Positions 8,307 to 16,091 of a stretch of 37,213 nt of DNA are shown here, one piece after another; position 1 is the first letter of the stretch; each line of letters begins with the position of its first letter. The stretch comes from Oscillospiraceae bacterium. Lineage in GTDB: Bacteria > Bacillota > Clostridia > Oscillospirales > Oscillospiraceae. The DNA is taken from contig JAAWCD010000128.1 of the NCBI GenBank assembly GCA_022793095.1, forward strand, positions 1-37,213, given 5' to 3'. The translations under genes and the position numbers were made by a program. Under the pieces are notes generated by a model. It did not search any database, was not told the DNA's origin, and saw only the letters and a program-made list of their open reading frames with translations.

Positions 8307-9200
8307 TCACTGTTTCAGCTTGGGGTCCAGCGCGTCGCGCAGCCCATCGCCAAACACATTGAATCCGAACATGGTAAGCGCGATGGCAATGCCCGGGAAG
8401 GTGATCAACGGCCAAAAGGTCGTGACATAGTCCCGGCCGGAATTCAGGATGGCGCCCCACTCCGGTCTGGGCGGCTGTACACCCAGACCAACAAAGCTCA
8501 GGGCGGAGATCATCATAATATTGCCGCCGATGCTCATAGTGGTGTTGACGATGATGGGCGCCAGGCAGTTGGGGATGATATTGGAGAGAAGGATCCGCAT
8601 GGTAGTGGAGCCGGAGACCCGGGCGGCCTCGATGTACTCCTTGTTGCGCAGGGTCAGAGTCTGAGCACGCACCAGGCGGCACACCCCGGCGATGCCGGCG
8701 ACCGCGATGGCCAGCGCCGTCTGCCACACGCCCCCTCCCAGGGCGGCGGAGATGCAGACCGCCAGCAGAATGCCGGGGATGGCCATCATAATATCCATCA
8801 GCCGCATAATGACGGCGTCTATGAGGCCGCCAAAGTAACCAGAAACCGCCCCCAGCAGACCGCCGATCACCAGCGAGACCGTAACGGCCAGGAGGGAAAC
8901 CAGCAGGCTAATCCGGCCGCCGAAAATGATGCGGCTGAGGATATCCCGGCCCATATTGTCCGTGCCGAGCAGATGGAGGGCGCTGGGCATTTGCAGCCGC
9001 TCGGCCACATTCTGCGCCTGATAGTCGTAGGGAGCGATGAGGGGGGCGAGAACAGCCATCAGCGCCAGCAGAATGGCGATTGCCATGCCGACCAAGGCCA
9101 ACTTGTTCCGGCGCAGGCGGAGCCACACATCCCGCCACTGGCTGCTCTTCTGAAGAGACTCGGTCGTGGCCGGTGCGGCCGGGGATGTCTTTTTACTCAT
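8307..9200 (-). CDS. Dpp/Opp-type ABC importer permease (DppC-like)
   Basis: 297 residues. A short cytoplasmic N-terminus is followed by a first membrane helix ([23 protein letters not shown]), the [21 protein letters not shown] loop typical of DppC/OppC, then further helices. The coupling (EAA-type) loop is near [21 protein letters not shown]. It ends [11 protein letters not shown], the usual C-terminus of this subunit. Its start overlaps the DppB stop by four bases (ATGA). It forms the membrane channel with DppB. The class transports peptides, nickel, glycosides and other small molecules, so the family does not fix the substrate. Confidence 0.92.
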   Translation of the reverse strand: MSKKTSPAAPATTESLQKSSQWRDVWLRLRRNKLALVGMAIAILLALMAVLAPLIAPYDYQAQNVAERLQMPSALHLLGTDNMGRDILSRIIFGGRISLLVSLLAVTVSLVIGGLLGAVSGYFGGLIDAVIMRLMDIMMAIPGILLAVCISAALGGGVWQTALAIAVAGIAGVCRLVRAQTLTLRNKEYIEAARVSGSTTMRILLSNIIPNCLAPIIVNTTMSIGGNIMMISALSFVGLGVQPPRPEWGAILNSGRDYVTTFWPLITFPGIAIALTMFGFNVFGDGLRDALDPKLKQ

Positions 9201-10186
9201 GCCGTTGCACCTCCTTCTTTTTTGTGTGGGGAGTCCTTCCCGCGCTTTTTCGCGGAGGTGAACTGGCCCCGGATCTGCGGGTCCACCACGCTGTAGATCA
9301 GGTCCACCACAAGATTGCAGACACAGACGAATACGCTGGTCACCAGGGTCACGCCCATAATGAGCGGGTAGTCCCGTTGGTTGATTGCGCCCATCATCAG
9401 CATCCCCATGCCGGGGATATTAAAGATGGTCTCCACAATGATGGAGCCGCCGACCACCATGCCTACCTGGTTGCCCACCACTGTAATAACAGGAATCAGG
9501 GCGTTTTTCAGCGCGTGCTTGAAGATGACGCGCTTTTCCTTCATGCCCTTCGAGCGGGCTGTACGGATATAGTCCTGGCGGATGACCTCCAGCATACTGG
9601 AGCGGGTCATGCGCACCAGGGAGGCCATGGTCATCATGGCGGAGCAAGCGACGGGCAGGATGTAGTGTTTCCACGAGGTCAGCCCGGACGCCGGCAGCAC
9701 GTGGAGCTTTGAGGCGAAAATCTGGATCGCCTCCATGGCCAGCCAGAATGCCGGCAGCGACGCCAGAACGATGGACAGCGTTGTGATGATGTAGTCCGGG
9801 ACGGTATTTTGCCGGACGGCGGAGAATATCCCGATGGGGATACCCAAAAACGCGGCCAGGAGCAGGCTCATCAGCCCGAGACGGAGGCTGACGCCCACGC
9901 GCTGCCCCAGGGATTCGGTCACGGGGCGGTTGGTGGAGTAGGCCTCCCCCAGGTCGAAACGGGTAATGACACCCCAGAGATAATCGCCCAGCTGCACAAG
10001 GAAGGGGCGGTCCAGTCCCATTTCATGGGCCATCGCGTCGTATTGCTCCTGTGTGTAGTTGTTTGTGCCCAGCTTGTTTCGCACGGGATCGCCAGGCATG
10101 AAACAGCTGAGCGTGTACACGATGGTGAGCACGCCAAGCAGCACCGGGATCATAATCAGGACCCGCCTGCCAATAAATCGCAGCAT
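9197..10186 (-). CDS. Dpp/Opp-type ABC importer permease (DppB-like)
   Basis: 329 residues from the ATG at 10186, after AGGAGA. An upstream extension to 10312 lacks a ribosome site. It has a first helix (RRVLIMIPVLLGVLTIVYTL) followed by the FMPGDPV loop, a large outside loop typical of DppB, five further helices, the EAA loop around RSKGMKEKRVIFKHALKNALIP, and the ending IYSVVDPQIRGQ. It pairs with the DppC-like subunit. The 250 bases upstream, between it and the solute-binding protein gene, hold two GC hairpins (10219-10236 and 10388-10428) and a weaker GC-rich dyad (10335-10358), so expression relative to the binding protein is probably lowered. Confidence 0.92.
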   Translation of the reverse strand: MLRFIGRRVLIMIPVLLGVLTIVYTLSCFMPGDPVRNKLGTNNYTQEQYDAMAHEMGLDRPFLVQLGDYLWGVITRFDLGEAYSTNRPVTESLGQRVGVSLRLGLMSLLLAAFLGIPIGIFSAVRQNTVPDYIITTLSIVLASLPAFWLAMEAIQIFASKLHVLPASGLTSWKHYILPVACSAMMTMASLVRMTRSSMLEVIRQDYIRTARSKGMKEKRVIFKHALKNALIPVITVVGNQVGMVVGGSIIVETIFNIPGMGMLMMGAINQRDYPLIMGVTLVTSVFVCVCNLVVDLIYSVVDPQIRGQFTSAKKRGKDSPHKKEGGATA

Positions 10187-10218
10187 TTTTACGCATCTCC
10201 TATCCCGGACTTTGTAGC

Positions 10219-10236
10219 CTCCCCCTTCGGGGGGAG
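10219..10236. repeat. Short GC hairpin ahead of dppB-like gene
   Basis: CTCCCCC-TTCG-GGGGGAG is perfect with a stable UUCG-type tetraloop. It sits 33 bases upstream of the dppB-like start, in the leader region. Confidence 0.7.
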
Positions 10237-10387
10237 AGTCCTGTAATATGGCCATCCCGTTGGTTTCACCCGCGAAAATCGCACAGCTGTCGGGTGAGAC
10301 ACCCCGGCGCATCCAGCGTCCATTTCGGTAAACGGGGCGCGCCGGGGGCGTCGCGCCCTACATTGCAGAGCACCAGAGGATCCCGAT

Positions 10388-10428
10388 GTATGGCTTTCTC
10401 CCCGTCTCCGGCGGGGAGAAAGCCATAC
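10388..10428. terminator. Strong 17-bp hairpin after the solute-binding protein gene
   Basis: GTATGGCTTTCTCCCCG pairs exactly with its complement at 10412-10428. It begins 8 bases past the stop of the binding-protein gene (minus strand). There is no long U-run, so it more likely acts as a 3'-end-stabilising or attenuating hairpin that lets the binding protein be made in excess of the permeases, as known for other importer operons. It belongs to the local GC-hairpin family. Confidence 0.7.
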
Positions 10429-10436
10429 GAGATACC

Positions 10437-12104
10437 TTAACGAACGATGATCCTACGCAGATTGCAGGACTCGGGCATCACAACAGTCAGGTCCTTTACA
10501 ACGCCGTTGGCACCGAAACTATAGGCGCTCTCCCACTCGACGATGGGGATACAGTAGACGTTCTCCATGTTGAATTCCTGCATTTTGTCGTAGGAGGCGC
10601 GGCGCTCCTCAGTGGTAAAGCCGTTCATCGCCTCGGCCACAAGGGTGTTCCACTCCGCGTCAGTCTTGCGCAAGGCGGCAAGGTCGGTTCCGCTCCACAT
10701 ATTGGACATGGCGGTGGAGGGGTCGCCAGGGACGTTGGCGTTGTCATTGCCCAGGAACTGGAAGGCGGTGGAGCCGGGAGTCAGCCAGTACTGGATGCAG
10801 GTCATAACATCGTAGACCTGCAGATCGACGTTGAGACCGATCTGGCGCATCTGTTCCTGCCAGACCTCCGCCATGGGAGCCACGCCGGAATCGCAGATCA
10901 TGGGGAGCGTCAGGCCCTCATAACCCAAGTCCTTGACCATCTGCGCAGCAGCGGCGGGATCATAGGAGAAGGTATAGCCGGAGCTGCCGAAGGGGGTTGC
11001 CGTGGAGAACATGCCTTCCGGGGTCAGCGCCAGAGCGCCATAGCCCACAACGGCCATATCCCCGGTATTCGTCCCCAGGGCGATGGCTCTGCGCAGCTCC
11101 ACATCCTGCAACTCGGGGGTGTTGTCCACATCCATGACCAGCCAGACCACGGACTTGGTCGTGGACGCCACGGCAGTGCCCATAGAAGGATCGTTTGAGA
11201 TCTGGCTGTACTGCGTCTCGTTCAGGCCCAGCACCACATCCAGTACGCCATTCTGATAGTCCGCCAGCATGGTGGAGGAATCCGCGTAGGACTTGGTGAT
11301 GATCACGTCGGGCTGTGCCACCTGGTCGGCGGCGGAATCTACCTGCCACCAGTCGGCACGCTTTTCATAGGTGACGTGGTCGTCGGCAACATACTCGGTC
11401 ACCTGATAGGGGCCGGAGCCGCAGACCAGCTCGGGGTTGGTCCAGTCAAAGGTGTCGTTGCCGGCGTTGGCCGGGTCGGCCGATCCGCCGTGCTCCACGA
11501 TCCAGTCCACGTTCATGATCACCGCCGCCTCCAGCTTGACCTTCCAGTCGCCGCGATAGGAGTTCAGGGGGATCGTGGTGGTATAGCCGTCCACGGCGGC
11601 GTTATCAAAATCAAACATAGCATAGTCACCGGCCAGACGGGGATGACAGCCCTTGCGTTTCAGGGAGTAGAGCAGATCATAGCCGTCCATCTCCTCACCG
11701 TTGGAGAAAATTACGCCGGGTTTCAGCACCATAACAAGATTCTGCTGGGCGTCGTCGATGTAGAGTTCCTCCAGGATGTCGGAGTAGTAGTCGCTGGAGC
11801 CGTCCTCCATGACCTCCATGCGGACCAAAGTGTCAAAGGCCAGGTATCCGGCGGGGAGGGCCAGTTGGTCGTTGGCCAACTGGCACATATCAAACACGCC
11901 TACAAAACGCGGGTAGGTGGCGCCGACGGTAACGGTAACAGGGCCGTCATTGCCTGTGGGCGCATCCGTTGCCGATCCGGCGGAGTCCGGTGCCGAGCCG
12001 GACGGAGGGGCGGCGGAGGAACCGGGGTCGCCAGGGCCGCCGCAGGCAGCCAGCAGCGACAGGCACATGACCAGCGCAAGCAGCATAGCTAAAAACTTTT
12101 TCAT
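10437..12104 (-). CDS. Lipoprotein solute-binding protein of Dpp/Opp type (importer 1)
   Basis: 555 residues from the ATG at 12104 (upstream in-frame codons fall in the hairpin). Lipoprotein signal: MKKFLAMLLALVMCLSLLAAC, lipid-bearing Cys at 21, followed by a Gly/Pro/Ser linker to about residue 50. The mature part has the family 5 binding-protein layout: LKPGVIFSNGEEMDGYDLLYSLKR (the usual V-x-F-x-x-G-x-x-x-x-x-x-D-V strand), a SGPYQVTEYVADDHVTYEKR segment, and a hinge-and-lobe pattern with VELRRAIALGTN. It delivers substrate outside the membrane to DppB/DppC. It is first in the operon; the divergent LysR gene lies 257 bases away across a marked palindrome. Peptide specificity is not implied: members of this family bind many ligands. 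Confidence 0.93.
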   Translation of the reverse strand: MKKFLAMLLALVMCLSLLAACGGPGDPGSSAAPPSGSAPDSAGSATDAPTGNDGPVTVTVGATYPRFVGVFDMCQLANDQLALPAGYLAFDTLVRMEVMEDGSSDYYSDILEELYIDDAQQNLVMVLKPGVIFSNGEEMDGYDLLYSLKRKGCHPRLAGDYAMFDFDNAAVDGYTTTIPLNSYRGDWKVKLEAAVIMNVDWIVEHGGSADPANAGNDTFDWTNPELVCGSGPYQVTEYVADDHVTYEKRADWWQVDSAADQVAQPDVIITKSYADSSTMLADYQNGVLDVVLGLNETQYSQISNDPSMGTAVASTTKSVVWLVMDVDNTPELQDVELRRAIALGTNTGDMAVVGYGALALTPEGMFSTATPFGSSGYTFSYDPAAAAQMVKDLGYEGLTLPMICDSGVAPMAEVWQEQMRQIGLNVDLQVYDVMTCIQYWLTPGSTAFQFLGNDNANVPGDPSTAMSNMWSGTDLAALRKTDAEWNTLVAEAMNGFTTEERRASYDKMQEFNMENVYCIPIVEWESAYSFGANGVVKDLTVVMPESCNLRRIIVR

Positions 12105-12165
12105 TTTCTTCTCCCTTTCTCCTGGCCCATCCAGACAGAGTCCAGACCTGAAATTTTGCCTTTTG

Positions 12166-12204
12166 CTGTACGGTCCCCGCCTCGCAGGGGCGGGTGCCGT
12201 ACAG
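12166..12204. repeat. GC hairpin in the leader of importer 1
   Basis: CTGTACGG-CCCCGCC pairs with GGGGCGGG-CCGTACAG, with only one or two bulged bases. It lies 62 bases upstream of the binding-protein start on the minus strand, so probably in its 5' untranslated region. Confidence 0.75.
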
Positions 12205-12247
12205 ATACTCTCTGGATAGAGCACTCCGTTTATGATTTGCGGCAGTC

Positions 12248-12285
12248 GTCAAACCGGTGCCGCATATATCCGGCGCCGGTTTGAC
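12248..12285. promoter_or_regulatory. Palindromic operator between importer 1 and LysR1
   Basis: The arms 12248-12262 and 12271-12285 (GTCAAACCGG...CCGGTTTGAC) are complementary at 14 of 15 positions around an eight-base AT-rich centre. The right arm overlaps the -35 box of the LysR1 promoter (TTGACA 12281-12286) and the left arm gives TTGACG on the other strand. This is the expected place for a regulator controlling both divergent genes, probably LysR1 itself; binding is inferred. Confidence 0.6.
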
Positions 12286-12309
12286 AGCGCAGAATATCTG
12301 TGGTATTAT
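12281..12309 (+). promoter_or_regulatory. Sigma-70-type promoter for LysR1
   Basis: TTGACA (12281-12286), a 17-base spacer and TATTAT (12304-12309), ahead of the LysR gene at 12362, which has its own GGAGGAGG ribosome site. The match to consensus is very good. Confidence 0.75.
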
Positions 12310-12361
12310 ATATTGGGTAGATGTACCATCACATAACCTATATTTGCGGAGGAGGCCGACT

Positions 12362-13339
12362 ATGGAACTGAATCAACTGCAATATTTCCGTGTTGTCGCG
12401 CAGACCCAAAATATTACCGCGGCCGCCGAACGCCTGCACATCGCCCAACCGACGCTGTCTAAGGTCATCAAGCGCCTGGAGGAGGACCTGGGTTTCCAGC
12501 TTTTTGACCGCCGCTCCTCAAGATTGACGCTCAACCCGCTGGGGGAGGCGTATCTCGTCTATGTGGAGCTTGCCCTGGACGCCCTGGCGCGGGGCCGCCA
12601 GTGCCTGATGAATATGAAAACCGGCACGGGCAACGAGATCCGTCTGGCCGCGACCTTTGACGGCGTGCCCAATCTGATGATCGAACAATTTGCCATGTTT
12701 CACCCGGAGCACAGCATTACAGCGGTGCGCGTTGACCCGGATGAGGTCTTGACGCTGCTCTTAAACGACCACGTGGACTTCGCTCTCACCCTCTCCTCCC
12801 AGGAGCACCTGGAGCTGGAGGTCCTCTCCTGCCTGGTGGAACCGCTTCTGCTCATCATCCCAAGCGGAATGCAACCCTTTAACAACGGGAGCTGTACCCA
12901 CCTGACCGACTATCAGCACGAGCGTTTCGCGATTTTTGAAGGGGATAAGGACCAGTACGATACGTTCCTGCGCTGCTGCAACCAGGCGGAATTCGTGCCC
13001 ATTATCGTCTACCGGAGCACCCGCACCCAGAAGGTACACTCTCTGGTGGAGCGGCTGAACGCCTGCACTCTGATGCCCGCCCTTATCGTGCTACAGAATT
13101 GGGAGAACCTGCCCGAGGAGACGCGCCGGCATGTGCAGATGGTGGACGAGCCCCGATGCAACCGGGCAATTTACCTCTACCGCCACCGAAAGGAGCATCC
13201 ATCGGAGGAGTTGGACGCGTTTGCCGACTTTTCCGTGCGTTTCTTCCGGAATATGGACGAGGAGATCACCCGCCTGCTGACAAAATGCTTTCCGGGAAAG
13301 GAAATTGTGAAAGAGCACTATAGATCGGAGCAGAGCTGA
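12362..13339 (+). CDS. LysR-family transcription regulator (LysR1)
   Basis: 325 residues from the ATG at 12362 behind GGAGGAGG. The winged helix-turn-helix occupies residues about 1-60: LQYFRVVAQTQNITAAAERL, HIAQPTLSKVIKRLEEDLG and FQLFDRR, all standard LysR signatures. The remaining about 260 residues form the effector-binding domain (two lobes, e.g. EIRLAATFDGVPNLMIEQF at its start). It is divergent from the importer 1 operon, the classic layout for a LysR activator and its target. It ends against LysR2, which runs the other way, with a shared terminator hairpin between them. The ligand is likely the importer's substrate or a product of it; this is inference. Confidence 0.92.
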   Translation: MELNQLQYFRVVAQTQNITAAAERLHIAQPTLSKVIKRLEEDLGFQLFDRRSSRLTLNPLGEAYLVYVELALDALARGRQCLMNMKTGTGNEIRLAATFDGVPNLMIEQFAMFHPEHSITAVRVDPDEVLTLLLNDHVDFALTLSSQEHLELEVLSCLVEPLLLIIPSGMQPFNNGSCTHLTDYQHERFAIFEGDKDQYDTFLRCCNQAEFVPIIVYRSTRTQKVHSLVERLNACTLMPALIVLQNWENLPEETRRHVQMVDEPRCNRAIYLYRHRKEHPSEELDAFADFSVRFFRNMDEEITRLLTKCFPGKEIVKEHYRSEQS

Positions 13340-13402
13340 CCGTTTTTTGGGCTTGTTACCTAAAGGATAACGGCCCGACAAAAAAAAGTCAAATAGCAAT
13401 TT

Positions 13403-13442
13403 AGGGACAGGAGTATGGCCTGAAAGCTATACCCCTGTCCCC
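13403..13442. terminator. Two-way terminator between convergent LysR genes
   Basis: GGGACAGG (13404-13411) pairs with CCTGTCCC (13434-13441), with further imperfect pairing inside (GTATGGCC / GCTATAC). The right arm overlaps the last codons of LysR2. Oligo-A and T-rich bases at 13380-13402 could provide the U-run for the minus direction. Confidence 0.6.
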
Positions 13443-14296
13443 GCTTGATAGAATGGGTTCTTTTCCAGTTGTTCCCGAAAGTATTCCACGGCCTCTCTCA
13501 GCGCCCGGGAAGGATTATCCCGGTCCCAGATCAGGATAAGGCGGTATTCGGTCATGCCGCCTCGAATGGGGAGCTGCACGCAGCCCTGGCCGTACTCCGC
13601 CGCCGCGTGCTCCGGCAGTACGGTGATCCCGCTGCCGGCCTTAATCTGGAGGAGGATGGAGTGTACGTCAACGGGTATGGACCTGTGCCGCTCCCGCTCT
13701 GTGTGGAAGGGGTTCTCCCCCAAAATGTCCTTTCTCGCGGTCAGCTCTTCGCTGGTGAGGTATTCCCGTCCGGCCAGCTCGTGGTTGGGCGACACCAACG
13801 CACAGAAATTGCCCCGCTCCAAGGCCAGGGCCTCGTAGCCGGCGTCCTTGGGAAAGGAATAGGAGAAGGTAGCGCCCATATCCGCCGCGCCGGTTTTCAG
13901 CTTTTCTATGGCGGAGTGCTGGTCTCCCTGCTCCATAATGACCTCCACTGCCGGGTGCGTCTGCTGGAAACCGCGGCACAGCTCGAAAAAGCGCGGTGCG
14001 TAAATGCCGACGCTGACGATCTGTAATTTCTGCCGCCGGCGAAATTCGGCGACACTGCCGCGCAGCTCCTCCGCCTGCCGCAGCAGCGCTTTGCCCCGCT
14101 GATAGAACACCTCTCCCGCCTCGGTACACAGGAGCGTCCGCCGGCCGCGGGTTAAAAGCTGTACGCCCAGCTCGTCCTCCAGCGCGGCGACGCTGCGGCT
14201 GACGGAGGAATGGCTTACAAATAGCCGATGGGCCGCGGCGGAAAAGCTGGCACTTTCTACCGCGGTGACAAAGTATTCTATTTGTTCCAGCGTCAT
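13427..14296 (-). CDS. LysR-family transcription regulator (LysR2)
   Basis: 289 residues, choosing the ATG at 14296 (MTLEQIEYF, the usual LysR start) rather than one six codons upstream. The helix-turn-helix is SASFSAAAHRLFVSHSSVSRSVAALEDELGVQLL. The effector domain begins near LQIVSVGIYAPRF and includes the conserved GSGITVLPEHAA strand. It is divergent from triad A2-B2-C2 (start 14559), so it probably controls that operon. A TATACT box on the minus strand at 14318-14323 could be its -10, giving a very short leader. It differs clearly from LysR1 in its effector domain, so the two probably sense different ligands. Confidence 0.92.
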   Translation of the reverse strand: MTLEQIEYFVTAVESASFSAAAHRLFVSHSSVSRSVAALEDELGVQLLTRGRRTLLCTEAGEVFYQRGKALLRQAEELRGSVAEFRRRQKLQIVSVGIYAPRFFELCRGFQQTHPAVEVIMEQGDQHSAIEKLKTGAADMGATFSYSFPKDAGYEALALERGNFCALVSPNHELAGREYLTSEELTARKDILGENPFHTERERHRSIPVDVHSILLQIKAGSGITVLPEHAAAEYGQGCVQLPIRGGMTEYRLILIWDRDNPSRALREAVEYFREQLEKNPFYQAGTGV

Positions 14297-14339
14297 ATGT
14301 CCATCCCCTATCACTCAAGTATAGTTCCTCGGGGAGCTG

Positions 14340-14378
14340 TCTCTGTATTACCCCGCCTTTGGCGGGGTAATACAGAGA
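14340..14378. repeat. Perfect 18-bp GC hairpin of the local family
   Basis: TCTCTGTATTACCCCGCC-TTT-GGCGGGGTAATACAGAGA, perfect over 18 bp, lying between LysR2 and triad 2. It is one of the cleanest members; its outer arm (CTGTATTA) differs from the GTGTTT arms of other copies but is fully complementary to itself. Confidence 0.85.
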
Positions 14379-14406
14379 TTAGTATAGCAGAGATACGGGT
14401 ACTCGG

Positions 14407-14448
14407 CAAGGGTGCTGTGCGCTCAGCGCACAGCACCCTTGCTTTTTT
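14407..14448 (+). terminator. Intrinsic terminator on the plus strand, upstream of triad 2
   Basis: CAAGGGTGCTGTGCGC folds on itself (14407-14441) and is followed by GCTTTTTTT. This is a textbook plus-strand terminator, yet no plus-strand gene lies between LysR2's start and this point. It may insulate the triad promoter just downstream or end a short unannotated transcript. Confidence 0.8.
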
Positions 14449-14453
14449 TCGGC

Positions 14454-14482
14454 TTTACACCATAAGTCGCCTGCGATATGAT
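14454..14482 (+). promoter_or_regulatory. Promoter for triad A2-B2-C2
   Basis: TTTACA (14454-14459), 17 bases, TATGAT (14477-14482). Transcription would start near 14489, 70 bases before the A2 start. The TTTAC-type -35 is like those of the promoters at 20017-20046, 20179-20222 and 28253-28296. Confidence 0.6.
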
Positions 14483-14502
14483 GAAAATGATCCGATCCAT
14501 TC

Positions 14503-14533
14503 GTGTTGCCCCCGCCGGAGGCGGGGACAGCAC
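14503..14533. repeat. GC hairpin in the A2 leader
   Basis: GTGTTGCCCCCGCC-GGA-GGCGGGG-CAGCAC, with one bulged base. It lies 25 bases upstream of A2, in the same relative position as the hairpin before A1. Confidence 0.75.
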
Positions 14534-14558
14534 CTGAAAACAAAGGAGGCAAACGCAG

Positions 14559-15284
14559 ATGAGGAAACTTTATCCCGACGCCATGCTGGAGCGCCTGGAG
14601 TGGCGGCGCGACATCCGCAATCTCATGGGACGCCTCTCCGCGGACTACGCTGTCCGGGAAGAGGGCAGCGCCTACAAACGCTATTGGAGCCGCCGCGAGG
14701 ACGTATGCCTGGGCGTTAATGAAGGCTGGTACGTCGGGCCGGAAACGGTGGCCGGCTACTATGCCGCCCTGGAGGATGAGATCGTCCTTGGGGGAAAATG
14801 CGTCCAGAAGGATTTCCCCGACAAGCTGGCGGGGTTCTCCGACGAGCAGCTCCACGGCGTGGGCGGCATCAGCTACATCCCTGTGGATTCGCAGATTATC
14901 GAGATCGCGGACGACGGGGCCACCGCCAAGGGGCTGTTCAATATCCGCGGTTCCTACAGCAGGATCACGACCTCCGGCCCCATTGCGTACTGGCTGTTCG
15001 GCTGGGCCGCCGTGGACTTTATCATGGAGGACGGCCAGTGGAGAATCTGGCATATGCAGTGGCTACGCAACGTGGACGTCCAGTGCGGCACGCCCTTCGG
15101 CACCGCACCGAAAAAGTTCCCTGAAATGGCGGCCTACGCCCCCATGGCCGATTTCCATATGCCAGAGCCTACGGTTAAGACCACGCTGATGGAGAACTAC
15201 TACACCGACCGCCCGTTCACCAAGTCTCCAAAGGCCCCGGAGCCCTATGAGACCTTCGACGACACGTTCAGCTACGGCATGTGA
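14559..15284 (+). CDS. NTF2/SnoaL-like protein, family A, copy A2
   Basis: 241 residues; the start follows AAAGGAGG. Family A features: WRRDIRNLMGRLSADY (15-30), YKRYWSRREDVCLGV (39-53), GWYVGPETVAGYYAAL (56-71), the core strand QIIEIADDGATAKGLFNIRG (112-131), AVDFIMEDGQWRIWHMQ (151-167), and the ending ETFDDTFSYGM. These match A1 almost segment for segment, with lengths equal. The first third would be the helical cone and the rest the curved sheet of the NTF2 fold; the last about 60 residues form a Pro/Tyr-rich extension absent from small NTF2 enzymes. It overlaps the B2 ribosome site, so A2, B2 and C2 are surely one operon. No substrate can be named. Confidence 0.83.
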   Translation: MRKLYPDAMLERLEWRRDIRNLMGRLSADYAVREEGSAYKRYWSRREDVCLGVNEGWYVGPETVAGYYAALEDEIVLGGKCVQKDFPDKLAGFSDEQLHGVGGISYIPVDSQIIEIADDGATAKGLFNIRGSYSRITTSGPIAYWLFGWAAVDFIMEDGQWRIWHMQWLRNVDVQCGTPFGTAPKKFPEMAAYAPMADFHMPEPTVKTTLMENYYTDRPFTKSPKAPEPYETFDDTFSYGM

Positions 15285-15298
15285 GAGGAGGACAGGAC

Positions 15299-16075
15299 AT
15301 GTTCAGAGAAAACAGGAAAGCCTATACGGACGACGAGTACATCGTCCGTATGTGGGAAAAGGAGTACCTTCAGGATATGGCCGCTCGTTTCATGCTGGCC
15401 TGGTCCAACGGCGAGCGGCGCGAGGCGCTGGACAGATACTGGGTGCGCAAGACCCACAACCGGCGCGACGCCAGCTTTGGCGAGAACAACGGCTTTTACG
15501 TGGGCATGGACGAGATCGTCCGCCACTTTGTCGCCCAATATGAGGACGAATGCAAGGCCGACCTGAAGGCGTTCCAAGATGCCCGTCCCGAGAAGGGTTA
15601 TACCGGCGCGGACCTGGGCCTGGGAAAGACCCTGCTGCACGACTGCACCACGCCCCTCCTCTTTATCGCGGACGACGGGCAGACCGCCCGCTATCTCTGC
15701 TACGACGTGGGCATGGAGGCTACGGGAAAACCCGACGGGACCTCCAAGTCCTACTTTGAGGTCGGCCTGTGTTTCATGGAGTTCGTCAAGGAGGGGGACG
15801 ACTGGCGCATCTGGCACCTGGTCTACCAGCACGACTTCTCCATCGAGGCCGGCAAGGATTACGAGAAGGTCGCCCGCTGGCTGACGCCGGAGCAGAACGC
15901 CGAGTTCACCCGGCACCACGGCGAGCCCACCAAGCCCTTCGATGTCTACGACGATATGTTTGGCTGGGAATACATCTACTACGATATGCCCGCGCCCTAC
16001 CGCACCTATGAGGAGGAGGAGGGCTACGGCCCCCGGGGCAAAATCGGCAGGAAATATTACGACCGGATCGTATGA
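15299..16075 (+). CDS. NTF2/SnoaL-like protein, family B, copy B2
   Basis: 258 residues from the ATG at 15299 behind GAGGAGG; a GTG at 15281 lies inside A2's stop and has no ribosome site. Family B features: VRMWEKEYLQDMAARF (16-31), REALDRYWVRK (41-51), ASFGENNGFYVGMDEIVRHF (58-77), LLHDCTTPLLFIADDGQTAR (112-131), and DDWRIWHLVYQHDFS (167-181). The HxCTTPL strand is shared with B1. It ends with YGPRGKIGRKYYDRIV, close to B1's YGPNGKVGRKFYERL, so B1 and B2 are close relatives. It is encoded 14 bases after A2 and 16 bases before C2, so the three proteins are expected in similar amounts. Confidence 0.83.
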   Translation: MFRENRKAYTDDEYIVRMWEKEYLQDMAARFMLAWSNGERREALDRYWVRKTHNRRDASFGENNGFYVGMDEIVRHFVAQYEDECKADLKAFQDARPEKGYTGADLGLGKTLLHDCTTPLLFIADDGQTARYLCYDVGMEATGKPDGTSKSYFEVGLCFMEFVKEGDDWRIWHLVYQHDFSIEAGKDYEKVARWLTPEQNAEFTRHHGEPTKPFDVYDDMFGWEYIYYDMPAPYRTYEEEEGYGPRGKIGRKYYDRIV

Positions 16076-16091
16076 GAAAGGAGCGCTGACA

